Shown piece by piece: positions 25,645 through 37,596 of a stretch of 64,000 bases of DNA (position 1 is its first letter; the number at the start of each line of letters is the position of its first letter). The position numbers and the translations under genes are program-made. Source of the stretch: Epiperipatus broadwayi (taxonomy: Eukaryota; Onychophora; Udeonychophora; Euonychophora; Peripatidae); the NCBI GenBank assembly GCA_028023455.1, contig JAQFVV010006846.1, positions 124,001-188,000 on the forward strand, read 5' to 3'. The notes beneath the pieces are model-generated. The model made no database searches. It was not told where the DNA came from and was given only the letters and a program-made list of their open reading frames with translations.

Positions 25645-27161
25645 AATAAACTTAAACATTTACTATTAGGATCCGAGATTATTATTATTACGGATCACAA
25701 GAGTCTAGAGTTTATAAATAAATGCTACTTAACAAACGATAGGCTTATAAGGTGGGCATTATATTTACAAAGATTTAACTACCGAGTGGTTCATTGCTCA
25801 GGGAAGGAAAATATCGTGCCGGACATATTGAGCCGAAATCCGGTACCGGATACAGGCCAAAATTTAGCATTAGAGGGAGCACGGTTAACTCCACTTATAA
25901 TAGATGCGGATATGTCGATGGAAAGGGACATGAAGAGGATAAAAATTTTTCAGTCATCCGATCCCATATGCAAAAAGATAATACAACGTTACAATGATAC
26001 CGACCTACGCAAGCAAACCGACGCAAAAAAAATAATAATAGAATAAATCGGTATAAAATGATAAACGGAACGTTGATGTTTCAGGTCAAAGAAGGAACCG
26101 ATTACTGGAGAATAGTCATACCCAAAAGCTTAAGAATGCGCTTAATAAATTATGTACATAGGACATATGGACACTATGGCGCACTTAAAGTGAATAAAAT
26201 TTTACAGAGGTGGTATTATTGGCCAAATATGTATAGGTCGATTATTAATACACTTCAGATGTGCCATGGATGCAGACAAAATAAACCGGTGAATAAAAAT
26301 TATGCGGGAATATTGACTCCTATTATAGCCCAAAACCCAAATGAATTGTTGGCCATCGATTTTTATGGCCCATTACCTTCGTTTCATCGATATAAATATA
26401 TCTTGGTGACGTTCGATGTGTTTTCGAAGCTGGTACGGGCTTATCCATTGCACAAAGCCGATACAAAAAATTCTATTGCTGTGTTAAAGAAGAAACAATT
26501 CGTTCAGGTGGGAAGACCACGTGCAATTTTGAGTGACCATGGGACGCCATTTATATCCAGGGAATGGAAAAGTTGGATAAAACAGGAAAACATACACCAT
26601 ATCTTAACCTCTATAAGAAATCCCCAATCTAACCCGTGTGAAAGGGTTATGAAGGAATTGGGAAACTTATTTCGGGCACATTTGAAGGAAAATCATAAAC
26701 ATTGGGTGAAATTACTTCCTCAAATAGTGAAAATTATTAATTGCACGTACCACGAGTCTACGGGTTTGCCCCTGAACGATTACATTATGGCCATCTGGAA
26801 CCTTCTCTTCTCAAGTGTCGTTTGCCCCCCGAGAATGAAACAGTAGACATAGTGAAGGATCGAAGTTGCGCCAGAGAGAGATTAAAAAAAAGCTGAACAG
26901 CGAAAGAAAAGAGGGAATAATAGTCCAGTACATTTTAAGATAGGAGATTGGGTTTATGTCAAAACCCAGCCTGTGAGTAAAATGAGCGAGAAGCAATATA
27001 AGAAATTTTTCCCTTTATTTGAAGGTCCGTACAAAATCATTCAAAAATGCGGTCCCAATGCATTCATGATTCTAGGAAAGAAAGGTAAGAAGGGAGCGTA
27101 TAATGCAAGATCTTTAAAACCTTGTAAGGGGGAAGGGGACAAGTCACCGCGGGGCAATTAA
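25645..27161 (+). pseudogene. pol: Ty3/gypsy pol remnant: RNase H and integrase
   Basis: The first frame (from 25645) carries an RNase H end with TDHKSLEF, then CSGKENIVPDILSRNP. It runs to a stop at 26046, and a shifted frame (26058-26846) holds the integrase. That frame has the zinc-binding HX4H (HRTYGH) and CX2C (CHGC). It also has the DDE core: D in LAIDFYGPLP, D in LSDHGTPF and E in NPCERVMK. Another frame disruption falls after about 26780. The C-terminal part (from about 26920) shows FKIGDWVYVK and a GPY/F-type FEGPYKI. Integrase inserts the cDNA copy into the genome. At least two frame breaks make this copy non-functional. No envelope-like frame follows. Confidence 0.9.
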
Positions 27162-28180
27162 AGTTTTTTTTTTATTGTTTTTTTTATGACAAATGGGGCA
27201 ATGAGCTGATATTTTAAGTCAGCTCATATATATATAAGCTCACATATTTATAATTTGTCATAAATATTTTGAAGTTAAATAGTTTGTAAAATGAAAAAAA
27301 GAATTAATTAACAAATGGTTTTGATTTAATGGAAAGGGTAAAAATTTTGAACTTTTATTTTGAAATAAACAAATAAAATTGAATATAATTTATTAAAAAA
27401 AAAAAAATGTTAAAAGTGTTTAATTAAAAGGGAGAAAAATTCGAGAGATAAAAGGGTGGGGAAAAGAAAACAAAATTAGATTCTTGGTAGTAATTATACT
27501 CTATTGTTGAAACTTTCACAAAGTAAAAATATTTGGTTAGTAATTGCTATTACGCTAATTAAAAAAAAAAAGATAAGAAAGAGTGGAGATAAGATCGCTT
27601 TTAGAGAGATCAGTTGACTTGACTTTAGAGACCAGCAAGGACAATAAAGAAAGCAGCTGTGTTTCGAACAATAAAATTATTATTATTGAAATTTAATTTT
27701 GCGGACTCTTGTCAAATGTATAGCGGCTAAAGTTATCACAACCTTCCCCTTTGGGGAATTGACCGCCACTCCATCTGAATGAAGCTATCGAGAGAGTTAT
27801 GGAATGGAAGAAACGGATATTGCTAGCCGGACAACCAAAGGAACACTCATGGAATTCGCATATACAAGGACAAAGGCACGACCAATGGAATGTAAAACCT
27901 ATGAAAATCAGGCCACTCCGCTCTGATCGATCAGGGTAATTATAAACTTTTAATTAATGAGAACTCTAAGTAAAGCGTAATAGAACTTTATCTTTAATTT
28001 AATTTTCATTTATTATGTTTATTACGAATGTTTCAACAATAGAGGGGGGAAATAAATTTGTTTAATATTGTAATCTATTAATGTTAATTTTCGTTCAATA
28101 TTTTTTATGAAATATTGGAATAACTGTATTTTAAATTATTTAATATCTATTCGATCTAGAGAGTAACAACAGGGTGGGGG

Positions 28181-28187
28181 TATAAAA
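28181..28187 (+). promoter_or_regulatory. TATA box of the LTR promoter
   Basis: TATAAAA directly after a G run (GGGTGGGGG) and followed by GC-richer sequence. Transcription would be expected to start roughly 25-30 bases downstream and produce the retrotransposon genomic RNA. Confidence 0.6.
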
Positions 28188-28740
28188 GTGCGTCGCCAAG
28201 TAACAGAGAACCTTGGGGCGTTACTCGTTTGTTAGTAGAAAATAAGGAAAGAATTGAAAGTATAAGAAAACGAAAGACACTTATACGTTCATTGTAAGAT
28301 TTTTGCAATTTATTTATTTACCAAAGAAAGTGGAGTTTAAAAATAAACTTCAGGAAAGATTAAAAATACTATAAGTCGTCTTATATACACGTCTGCTAGA
28401 ATTCGCAGTATTAGTGTAGGCGCGAGTAAATCTATGGTAAATATTTGGGAAGCATAATTAGAAAGTAAACAGAGGGAAAATCAGAAATTGTAAGTCAGTT
28501 CTTTCTGGATCGGATAGAATTATAAGGTTATTAATAATAAATAGTAGTAAAAGAAATTAAAAGTTTTTTTTTTGTCCAACGTATTCTTGAATTATTTATA
28601 ATAATTAGTTAGTGTTCTTAAAGGAAAACCCCTGTGAGATTATAATCAAAGTTTATAATCAGTGAATCGTCGTTCGAAAATAAATAAAGACCAGGTTTAT
28701 GTAAAGTTACGTGACCAGGTTCCAAGAGAGAAATCCTTGG

Positions 28741-28748
28741 TGGCGCCC
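28741..28748 (+). other. tRNA-Lys primer-site-like TGGCGCCC
   Basis: Eight bases complementary to the CCA end of tRNA-Lys, unusual in such AT-rich DNA. Complementarity does not clearly extend further. In a 5' LTR it would mark the minus-strand primer site; here it lies at the right end of the element. Confidence 0.35.
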
Positions 28749-28816
28749 TCGACTTCGATTCTAATAACTAAAATTCAGTTAGTAGGGGAAGAAAGAAAGT
28801 TGTCGTGTCACACTAT

Positions 28817-29173
28817 ATTTAATATGATAAACTTTCAATACCTTTTTTTTTTTAAAAAAAAAAAAGTTTAAAATTAAAAATTAATAATAATTTTAATCTA
28901 TAAATATTTAACTAAACATTTTGTCAATGATAGTTAATAAATAAATATTTAATTAAGCATTTTACACATGTAAATAAATATACCTTATTGTCATAATTAT
29001 CTTACATGAAAGTCATATTGGTTTAATTAAATGATGTAATTTCTGTTGTAATTATAACCACATTAAATACAAAGTAAGACAAATAATAAAAATACTTTTA
29101 TGCACATTTTCTAATTTACTTTTAATGAAGTTTAACTTATAAAACAAAACTACCATAGATCTTTTTCACATGC
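28817..29173. other. AT-rich spacer
   Basis: Short AT-rich interval between the LTR element and the hAT element; nothing recognised. Confidence 0.6.
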
Positions 29174-30375
29174 CTTTAGTCCAGAGGTCTTCAACCTTTT
29201 AACACCTGCGGACCAGCAAAAATAAGGATAAGATTTCGCGGACCAGAAGTTTACAGATAAATTTTCTTAAAGATGTAACCTGCTTAGCTTTAGATAAGCA
29301 TAATTGTTATAACTGATCAAAACAGCATACTAGTTATTGTGTATTGTAATGATGTTTCTTACCTTCACATGCTGAACACTCTTTCTCGAGTTGCGCAGTC
29401 ATACTGCTGCAGAAAAGAGTACAATAACAATTGTTCTCATTAATGTGCTTGCATTTTACATTTATTATTTCATTGTTAAAACATGCAAGAATAAAATGTT
29501 ATTCACCTGAATGTTGAACAAGTCAAAAGTTTTGATCTTATTTTATTTTTTTGGGCGTGGGGGTGGGTTGAGAAATGCTTTGTCATCACTGAGCTAAAAG
29601 ATAGACACCAAAGTTATTTTTTGTTTGTTTTTATTTTTAAAAAAAGGTAACAGAAATTGGTTTTAAAAATAAAAGTTTTAGTATTTTAGCTTTATATAAG
29701 CCAAAAAAAAATATCATCTTATAGGCCAAAAAAAGTGGGCGTACTTTTAAACAAAAAAAAAAAAAACGAAACTTGAAAAAGTCAAAGTTTTGATCTTACT
29801 TTATTTTGGGGTGGTGGGGATGTACTGAGAAATACTTTGTAAAAGTTAGAGACAGAAGTTATTTTTTGGTTTTTATTTTTAAAAAAAGGTAATAAAAATT
29901 GATTTCAAAAATAAAAGTTAAAACCAAAAAAAAAAAATCACTCTATAGCCAAAAAAAAAAAGACACTAAAAATGAAATGTTAAAAGAGAGAATATAAAAA
30001 TTTAAGAGATCAAAAAAGTCACTTTACATTTTATTGTTTTAACAATGCTGACAAGCAGCCGTGATTGGCTATCAAGACAACTGGAGTTTGTATAATAAAA
30101 AACTTTTTTCTACCCCCCCCCCCCCATAAACATCTGTGATAAATAGAAAAACAAATTAATTTATGTATGATTGATTAGATTTTGTTTTTGTTCTGTTTCT
30201 TTTTTTTTAATTGGGTAAAAATGCGATGAAAAAATAAATAAAAATTGTTTATATTAATTAAAAGTTTAAAATCTTAAAATTTTGTTATTACAAAACTTTC
30301 TTAACAGTCTAGCGTGGACCAACAGAAAATTGGTGCCGGTCCAAGGACCAGTGGTTGAAGACCACTGCTTTAGTC
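29174..30375. mobile_element. hAT-family non-autonomous transposon with target duplications
   Basis: The element proper spans 29182-30367 (1186 bp), with terminal inverted repeats CAGAGGTCTTCAACC (left) and CAGTGGTCTTCAACC (right, inverted), a 14 of 15 match. Identical 8-bp target duplications CTTTAGTC flank it (29174-29181 and 30368-30375). CAGNGG ends with 8-bp duplications define the hAT superfamily. Subterminal repeats of GCGGACCAG type are present. No transposase frame remains. The interior is A-rich and contains a duplicated segment and a poly-C tract at 30113-30125. The perfect target duplication suggests a fairly young insertion. Confidence 0.9.
29518..29920. repeat. Duplicated segment inside the hAT element
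   Basis: Two related stretches (about 29520-29690 and 29776-29930) each run from AGTCAAA, through TTTTGATCTTA and a G-rich GGGGTGG type patch, to GTTATTTTTTG and AAAAAAAGGTAA. The offset is roughly 255 bp. Confidence 0.65.
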
Positions 30376-31903
30376 ATATGTTTATGATTACATCCCTTCA
30401 CAAGGTGTTAAAAGTGGATAGAAACCAGTCTCTACTTTGCTTGAGAGTAGCGTAGTAAAAAATTACACTACAGAAATATTATTCATTATTGGATAATCTC
30501 TAGTCTAATGAATGACTAATAAAAATTATTAATAAAACTATCAATTGTTTTTCTTTTGCAATGATTTATCACAATATCAACATGGAAGTCAGACTATTCT
30601 GAATGACTTTGCAAATCTGTTGTAATTATAAATATACCTTAACTAATACAAGTAATAAAATGTATTTTTAGTTAATGTATATTTTCAAATTTATTTTTGG
30701 TGTAACTTATTATGATGTGTTTTTTTTTTTTTTGCAGTTATAAGTGAAATAAAAATTTTAAATTCATTTTTCTTAATTGTCATTTTTATGCAGAAGTCAT
30801 TCTGCTTTGAATGATATTATCAATCTATTAAAAATTAAATAATTGTAATAAGTAAATCACATTTTAGTTAAAGTAAAATACAATTTGCAATTTATTTTGG
30901 GTAATCAAAATATTTGAAGTTACAAAGAAAATAAATGTTGTAATTAAACTAAATATATATATAAATTTTGTCATGAAAACTAATTAATTACATTATAATT
31001 CCTTTGCAATTATAAATGTAGTTTGAATAAAAATAAAGCTAAATATAACTCATAAATATTGTTGCTTGAATAATGTATACTATTAAAATTTATAAACTTT
31101 TATATTTTTTATTAATTTTGTACAGTTCACATACTTTTTAAAAATAATCCAACATTATATATACACACATAATTATCAAAATATGAATGGCCATCATTTT
31201 GGAAGGATTATCATCTGAATAGTTTTTTTTTTTTTTAATCAATGGCACAAGTTCTAATGTATGTTATAGCAAATGTTTCCATAAAGAGTCAGAGAATATG
31301 GAGAATAAAACTGAAAATTTTTTCATTGACCATTATCCAATGTTTATGAAAATATAATTTGTTTAATTTGAATCTTGATAATCCAGAACCTGCTCAGTTT
31401 GGAATTTACAACATTGCCATCATTTAAATTATATATTTCGTATTTTCTTAAATAACTTTGCTCAGAGAATACAATGCTCTAATTTCATATAATTTGAATT
31501 ATTTTTTTATGATTTACCAAAAAAAAATATCTTAATTTAATTTGTTTAAATTTATTTTCCTTAGCTATCCTACTACATCCAATTAATTTTGTTTAGTTAA
31601 ATTTCTTATTTTATTTTTGTCTGGCTTTAATTAGATTTTGTTTTTCTTAATGTGATTTTTATCTTCTGTCTTCCCAAGTTGGTTTTGTTAATTATATTTG
31701 TACAGTAATGAAATTTAATATGTTTATAAAAAATCTTCAGATATAAAGTATTTTAATTATTTAATTTATGCAATGGAAATGATGATGCAATGAAAGATTA
31801 TGGCTTCAAACAGACACTTAAATACTTAAGATTTTATTTAAAAAAAAAAAAAAACAATAATTGCTTTCAGAAGCATTTTTTTACATTATTCCAAAGCCAT
31901 CTA

Positions 31904-32090
31904 TTATAAGCTTGAATACTCAATAGATAGTCGATAGTAGTGCATCCACATTCGCAGATTAGTTTCTGGTAAAAGATCATTATCAGTGAAAACTCTGAAT
32001 ATAAGGTTTATAATATAAGGCTTTGAAGTAGAATGAAGAAGAATGCTCCTTAAAGCATATGATAAGAATAGGCAGAAAAAAGGCAAAAAA
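31904..32090 (-). pseudogene. Possible LINE reverse transcriptase tail fragment
   Basis: The minus-strand frame includes ETNLRMWMHYYRLSIEYSS. This resembles the common LINE segment after the polymerase fingers, in which a Glu/Met-Trp stretch is followed by a Tyr-Arg-Arg-Met-Leu-like helix and Ile-Ser-Trp. The resemblance is partial and the frame is only about 60 codons. It may instead be a chance frame or an unrecognised exon. Confidence 0.25.
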
Positions 32091-32589
32091 CATTTTACTG
32101 TATATGCCTGTCTACCAAAATGTGAAAGATATTAACAATTAATATAAACTGGGATCATTAATATTTAGTTACTGTCTAATGTCAAATCTATATGATTACA
32201 TAAATAAGTAAACTTAGGTTTAAAACCTTAAAGTTTTGTTGTTGTTTTTTTTAAGTTTAGACTATTAGCTTTATTAATAAGAACAATAAAAGCCATATAA
32301 ATTTGAACTTTCAAATATTTGTTCAAACAAAATATTTATGAAAATCTGTGTACAAAATATATGAAGAGAGAAATCTTAATAAATTATGCATGAAAGTTTA
32401 TTAAAATCTACAATGAATGTATGGAGTAGTTTTTAAAGCTCTTTTACAAAACAATAAAAATTATAATTTTGATAATGCAGATTTATTGTTTTTTAGGTCT
32501 ATTATTTTAACTGACTGAGGTTCAAAAAAAAATTGTCATTAAAGCAAATAAATTTTTTTTTTTATATTATTTGTTCCATGTGGTTTAAT

Positions 32590-32800
32590 ATAGTGGTATA
32601 ATGACATACTTGAAAGCTAAAGTTTATTGAAGTTCAATCTTCCATTGTTGGTGCTAGAACATCATATAACCTCCTAAGCAGCTACACAATTTGATAATTT
32701 TGCCCTAGATAATTTATACCAGTAATAGAGTGACAGACTCGAAAGCTAAAGATTTTTGGATCAAAGCTCAACTTGTCACTTCTGGTGCTCAAACATCATT
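32590..32800. repeat. Pair of diverged tRNA-like repeats, about 127 bp apart
   Basis: Two similar stretches contain AGTGGTATAATGACATACTT and AGTAATAGAGTGACAGACTC, then GAAAGCTAAAG and GGTGCT(A/C)(G/A)AACATCAT. The GGTATAATGAC part resembles a tRNA A box and the GTTCAA/GATCAA part a weak B box, suggesting decayed tRNA-derived SINE copies in tandem. Confidence 0.45.
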
Positions 32801-33648
32801 CACATGGTTTCCCGAACAAATAATCTCTATTATTATTATTATTATCATCATTATCAATGTTTTACTAATTATAAATAATATTAATACAGATTTTTTATTT
32901 AATAATAGGAGTGTAATATAGGGTAGACAATGATTTCATGAATAATTTCAAATTAAATAACTATTAATTCCTCACCTACTTTTTCCTTCCTAAGTACAAC
33001 TTATCATCAAAATTAAAAAATCACAAAATTTATCATTTTCTTCTCCTAAAGAAAAATTTCAATACTATAAGATATTTAAACTTCTACACCAATTCCGATG
33101 AAAACTTTTTGAGATATACTTAGAGATTATTAATAGAGATTTAATTCATTGTTTCCAACTGGGATCACTAGAACCTAATTATTTTCATTTTTTAATCAAT
33201 ATTAATTTTCTAAGATGTAGATGATCCCTTACCCATTCATTTTAGACTATTTGGAACAGATTAACAGATTCTAGGTCAATCCCATTATTACTTGCTAACT
33301 TTTATTAGGATGAGGGAGGGGGAGGTTTCTTCTGATATTCATCTTGACATGTTTATTTTTTTTTTGCCCACTGTTGCATTAGATGTACATTTAAATACTA
33401 CTAAAACCAATGAAAATAACCAAACTTAATCATTAAAAAATTTAAACAATAAGAAATTTTGACTAAAAATTGATCTCCTTTGAGTTATTTAAGTAGATTT
33501 GGGGCAAACCAAGACTGTAAATGGCACTCACCTTCTCAGATATTGGAACACCTGTTTTTTTCTTTTTGCCCCCCCCCCCAAAAAAAAAACAACTTATTTT
33601 GTTACTGTATCCTTATTGTAGTCACTGAATATATATATAATTTATCAT

Positions 33649-33879
33649 AATTAGAAGGGATTTGAACTCAGACTTTCAAGCTCCCCTACCACTCCATCTT
33701 ATACAACCGAAACCACATACATGTGAAAAATAAATTATCTCCAATATAAATATTATGTGATGAGTGCTGTAAATATTATGTGCTGAGCCAGCACTCATCA
33801 CATTACGTGTATCCGTTGTATAAGATGGAGTGGATAGCAGTAGGGAACTTGAAAGTGTGAGTTCAAATCCCTTCTAATT
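33649..33879. repeat. Foldback repeat, 231 bp, tRNA-like arms
   Basis: Outer arms are inverted copies that start AATTAGAAGGGATTTGAACT and continue through CTTTCAAG and ACTCCATCTTATACAAC. The inner part also folds (GTGATGAGTGCT against AGCACTCATCAC). The outer arm read inward contains GAGTTCAAATCCC, which resembles a tRNA B box, so it may be two SINE copies in head-to-head orientation or a MITE. Confidence 0.75.
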
Positions 33880-34240
33880 ACATGAAGTTCAATATAGACA
33901 ATATACTTGTATTATTTAAATATTAAAATTTATCACGTAACATTTTTTTTCTGCTATCTATTTATTGTTGAAAGAAATAATTACTGAAAGTTTTGAAGAG
34001 ATGGGGGGAAAATAATTTATGTAATATAAAATAAGGATGGTTATTCATTATATAAAATAAAGACTAAGTTTATTATTATGATATTTTCTACCTTTAATCA
34101 CATTCGCCCTTTATCCCAATGACTTTTGGGTTGAAAAATCTAATCTAATCTAATCCTGAATTTGAAATTTTTCGGTTACAAATTTTATTGCAAAGTTGTG
34201 ATTATTTATTAAACACATAGGAAATATGTAAATACTTTTA

Positions 34241-34427
34241 GAGAAAGGCTTTAATCTTTATCATATGCACCTTGAACATTTATAATAGTCAAATGATGTC
34301 CTTTTTTTTTTACTACAGAAGGACCTCTCAAACCTCGACATGGTCATTCCTGACTTCGATAAAGGAATAGCTATATCATATCTCATCATATATCAAGGCA
34401 CATATAATAATGGTTAAAGCCTTTCTC
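34241..34427. mobile_element. TA-flanked MITE, 187 bp
   Basis: Terminal inverted repeats GAGAAAGGCTTTAA extend imperfectly over about 36 bp (through ...ATATG and CCTTGA) and are flanked by TA on both sides (34239-34240 and 34428-34429). TA targets are typical of Tc1/mariner. It has no coding capacity. Confidence 0.75.
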
Positions 34428-34429
34428 TA

Positions 34430-35639
34430 AAAAAAAAAAAATTATTGTAGTAAAATTTAAAAAGATAATGGAAATTAAATCTAAATTTTTCTTTTCTTAT
34501 TTCTATTCATTTTGTTTTATTGCTTACAAAGGTAATATTTATTTATTGTGTGCAAGATAAAAATAAATTTTAGTACATATTTAATCATACATATTTTTCT
34601 AAATGATTGTATAAAAACTAATAATGAAATTGTATATAAATAATATAAGCTATAATAAGTAAGTAATAGTTTAATGGTTTTCTTTAAAATATATTTATTA
34701 GAAAACATATATTTTAGTTTTATAATGATTATTGGACAGTACTAGTAAAGATTTTAAAGTTAAAAGTTCATACAATTTGCTTTACTTCTATTATTGATCA
34801 GCATTTTAACACCATTCAACTATTCCTATCAATGCTATTTACATATCTTTTGTAATAATTTGCTCTTATAATTATTTGTCTGAGTTCTAAACCTGTAAAC
34901 ATTTTTTAAGAAACATATACAAATTGACTCAATTTAATAACAATTTTTACATATGTAGTAGTTATAATTTGCATATGATTTATTTGAGCCTCAAATGTTT
35001 TTATGAAACAACAATATTCTGGCAATATCCAATTGTTTTATAACAAATTTAGATTTTTAAGATCTCTGATATTTTCTAAGATTGGCAAATTAACCAAGAA
35101 GCGGATTACTTTGTTATTTTTCTATTTTTTAGTCAGCTATTTACATAAAAACATTATTTTAAAAAATATATATATTTTACATAATATTTTTTTAATTCTT
35201 AGTTATATTTATATATTATTTTAAAAAATGGTTAAAAATACAAAAAAAAAATCTGACAAAAATTATAATTTAATAATAATATGTGACAATAAAAATACAC
35301 CCTCTAGCAAACGAATTTCTGTACAATATTCAATATAATACAGCATCACGTTATACATACATGCCCTAAATCGATGTGTAAAAAGTAATAAGATGATTAA
35401 TGAGATGTATGGATTAGTAATATCATTTCCTAGTTTACAAATATACATTCTACTCTTATTAGGAACAGATTTATTAAAAATGTATTAGATTAAATCTTGA
35501 ACTTTGTTCAACAATCCCAAACACATTCTCTCAAAAAATCAAAATACTGAAATTTTTGTAACATTATTAATGGTGAGTGGTTAGAAAGTAATATTCTTTT
35601 ACTCTGTCAATGACCAAGAAACAGATCATTTATAAATTT
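34430..35639. other. AT-rich spacer, no gene seen
   Basis: AT-rich sequence with short hydrophobic frames that reflect base composition. No domain or repeat boundary was recognised. Confidence 0.5.
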
Positions 35640-35930
35640 AGATTTTGGGATCTGCAGCCAAATCTCTAGATTTTCTGATAAAAGTCATCTTGTAATCTCA
35701 CTAGTTTTTTTCTCTTCAAGAGAATGACCAATACAAATTTAGATGACATTTGTACTCTTTGTAATCATGAGAAGAAAATAATGAAAACAGTTTTATTTCA
35801 TTGCTCTTCTTTATACAGCTATCTTAATATAATCTGTTTATCACTCTTCTTAACATTCCTAATAAGCAACATTCACAATGATTTATCTCCTCCCATTAAA
35901 ATCACAATCCTTCCCATCTTTGTCTCTTAG
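35640..35930 (+). pseudogene. LINE C-terminal zinc-finger fragment
   Basis: A plus-strand frame of 68 codons (35724-35930) contains DDICTLCNHEKKIMKTVLFH then C. This is the CX2C...H...C zinc-binding pattern found at the C-terminus of many LINE reverse transcriptase proteins. Nothing of the polymerase itself is recognisable upstream, so this is a 5'-truncated or eroded copy. The family cannot be assigned. Confidence 0.5.
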
Positions 35931-36681
35931 TTTCTAAGATATCACTTTTTCTTTAATCCAACATCAAGGAAATGTAGATCTCTGTCAAAAAACTTGAAAA
36001 AATAGAGATCACTCTCATGGATTTGCAGACATTTATCAGATACTTAAAGTTTGGTTTCCTCATCATCATTACTGTCAACATCTGACTATGTATTTTTATT
36101 TCATTTACTATCAAAACTTTATAATTATTTCTGATGGTTAATACTCCTACAATACTATTTTTCATTGTATATAGTAATTATCCTATATTTCTTCTAATTT
36201 TAAATCTTTGTACTATTCCAAATTATATATTTAGTTATAATGCCCAATTTTGGAAGAAAAATTTTATCATCAAATGTAAATCTTTATCTTTTACAACTTA
36301 AACTTATCATTTGAGGCAAACTGTTTTCTAATTAAAAAAACTACTTTAAAACTACAAAAATAAAAACTTTTTTATAGCTATAATGTAATGCATTATAAAA
36401 TATTATATATTTTATTGTAGCATTTCTCATTTTCTTAGTTTTAACTTTATTAATAAAAGTAAGTTATAAATATATACATATTTGTTTATTTGTTTCCTTG
36501 TTAATATGTATTATTAGACAAATAATAGAATTTTTTTGTCGAAATTTATTGAGTTAGTTACATCAAATGCAACTCTCTACTTATCAAAAATGCATTTTTG
36601 TAAAAAAAAAAAAAAACAATAGAATACTGATAAGTTCAACAGTCAGTAAAACAAACATCATATATACTTGACAAATAGCAG
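35931..36681. other. AT-rich spacer, no gene seen
   Basis: No supported feature. Several poly-A and poly-T runs and short chance frames. Confidence 0.5.
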
Positions 36682-37596
36682 TGAATATATACACCTGGGT
36701 CTCATTTTATGTGGATTATTTTAATGTGATTTTGAAGTTATGTGATTCACGTTTCTTCTTAATATCTTTCATATTTCACTATATTTATTAGATATCAAGA
36801 AATTTAAATTATTAATAACTTATTTTGACTTGAAATACTTTTTTTTTTCAAAAATATAACATTATATTAGCAGCTAACGTGAATATGGCCTGAAGCTGTA
36901 TTTAGAATCTTAGCCTCCATGTAAATAACCTCTTTTAGTAATGAGTAAATAATAATAATAATAGATTTATACTTATGTAAAAAAATATCGCAATAAATAT
37001 TCAAAAATGTTAAACTTTTAAAATGTATTTTGTTAGATATAACAGAAATAAATAATTTTTTAGATTGTTAAAATAAATAACGAAGATTTTATTGATTTTG
37101 TAAACTGAAAATAATCTTTCTAATGGCAATGTATAATATTTTTGTTTTGATTGCAATCTCATTTTTTAAATATAGAAACAGAAAACCATTAACACAGCAC
37201 AAGACTGAAAGTGATGCTAGTTGTACATCACATCATGAATCTGATTTCTTACCAGTTCACAAACGAATGCATATTGTCAAATAGCGGTAATGATTAAAAT
37301 ATCTATGAAAAAATGTAAAATGAAATACTGTAGTTAATAAAAAAAGTTTGTCTTGTATTAATTTTTTTCAAATATTTGAAATTTTTTATTAGTCATACTT
37401 TATTTCCTTACTTTCTTAATGCGAATTTTAAAGTAATTTTTACTTGTTGCTTTGCTTTTATGCGATTTCTGAAAATTACATAACCTATCCCCCATTTTTC
37501 AAGATAAGTTAAGTCTATTTTTGTGCGATTTCTTTTGTGCGCATTTTCTGAGGAACCTATCTACCGCATAAAACGAGACCCAGGTGTATATATTCA
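36682..37596 (+). mobile_element. Tigger/mariner-like element, internally deleted
   Basis: Inverted ends of at least 32 bp begin TGAATATATACACCTGGGTC and differ at only two places (TTTTATGTGG against TTTTATGCGG). A TA occurs immediately before CACCTGGGTCTC at both ends, which would be the TA target of the Tc1/mariner superfamily. The inner subterminal phrases (TTTTATGCGATTTCTGAA-like) resemble Tigger-type ends. A short open stretch around 37170-37275 (HKTESDASCTSHHESDFLPV and onward) looks like the serine-rich tail of a Tigger/pogo transposase. The catalytic part is missing. Confidence 0.65.

Larger units (their letters stand above)
25034..28812 (+). mobile_element. Ty3/gypsy LTR retrotransposon, gapped and defective
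   Basis: The first 111 bases of a left LTR and a full right LTR flank a pol remnant on the plus strand, with a 500-N assembly gap in place of the 5' half. LTRs begin TGAGCTGAT and the right one can be read to end ...GTGTCACA. The flanking CTAT (25030-25033 and 28813-28816) would be a 4-bp target duplication. Domain order after the gap is RNase H, integrase zinc finger, integrase core, then GPY/F, the pol order of Ty3/gypsy. The left and right LTR starts differ by only two substitutions and a 2-bp TA indel, so insertion is fairly recent although pol carries frameshifts. Confidence 0.85.
27202..28812 (+). repeat. 3' LTR, about 1.6 kb
   Basis: Starts TGAGCTGAT just after a purine-rich stretch (AAATGGGGCAA) that may be the polypurine tract. 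It contains a strong TATA box at 28181 and a possible AATAAA signal near 28680. The end is placed at 28812 because CA is followed by CTAT, matching the left flank. A primer-site-like TGGCGCCC at 28741 argues for an earlier end near 28740, in which case the last 70 bp would be leader sequence. Both readings are open. Confidence 0.7.
30376..33648. other. AT-rich spacer with minor repeat relics
   Basis: No intact gene. It includes a weak LINE-like minus-strand frame (31904-32090) and a pair of tRNA-like repeats (32590-32800), listed separately, and a poly-C/poly-A junction at 33569-33589. Confidence 0.5.

Noticed and set aside
25125-25659. Long frames on both strands at about 25.1-25.7 kb
   Set aside because: They consist of unknown residues translated from the 500-N gap.
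28662-28871. Open frame crossing the right LTR end
   Set aside because: It lies in LTR/leader sequence, runs into poly-A coding for lysines, and shows no gag or other domain.
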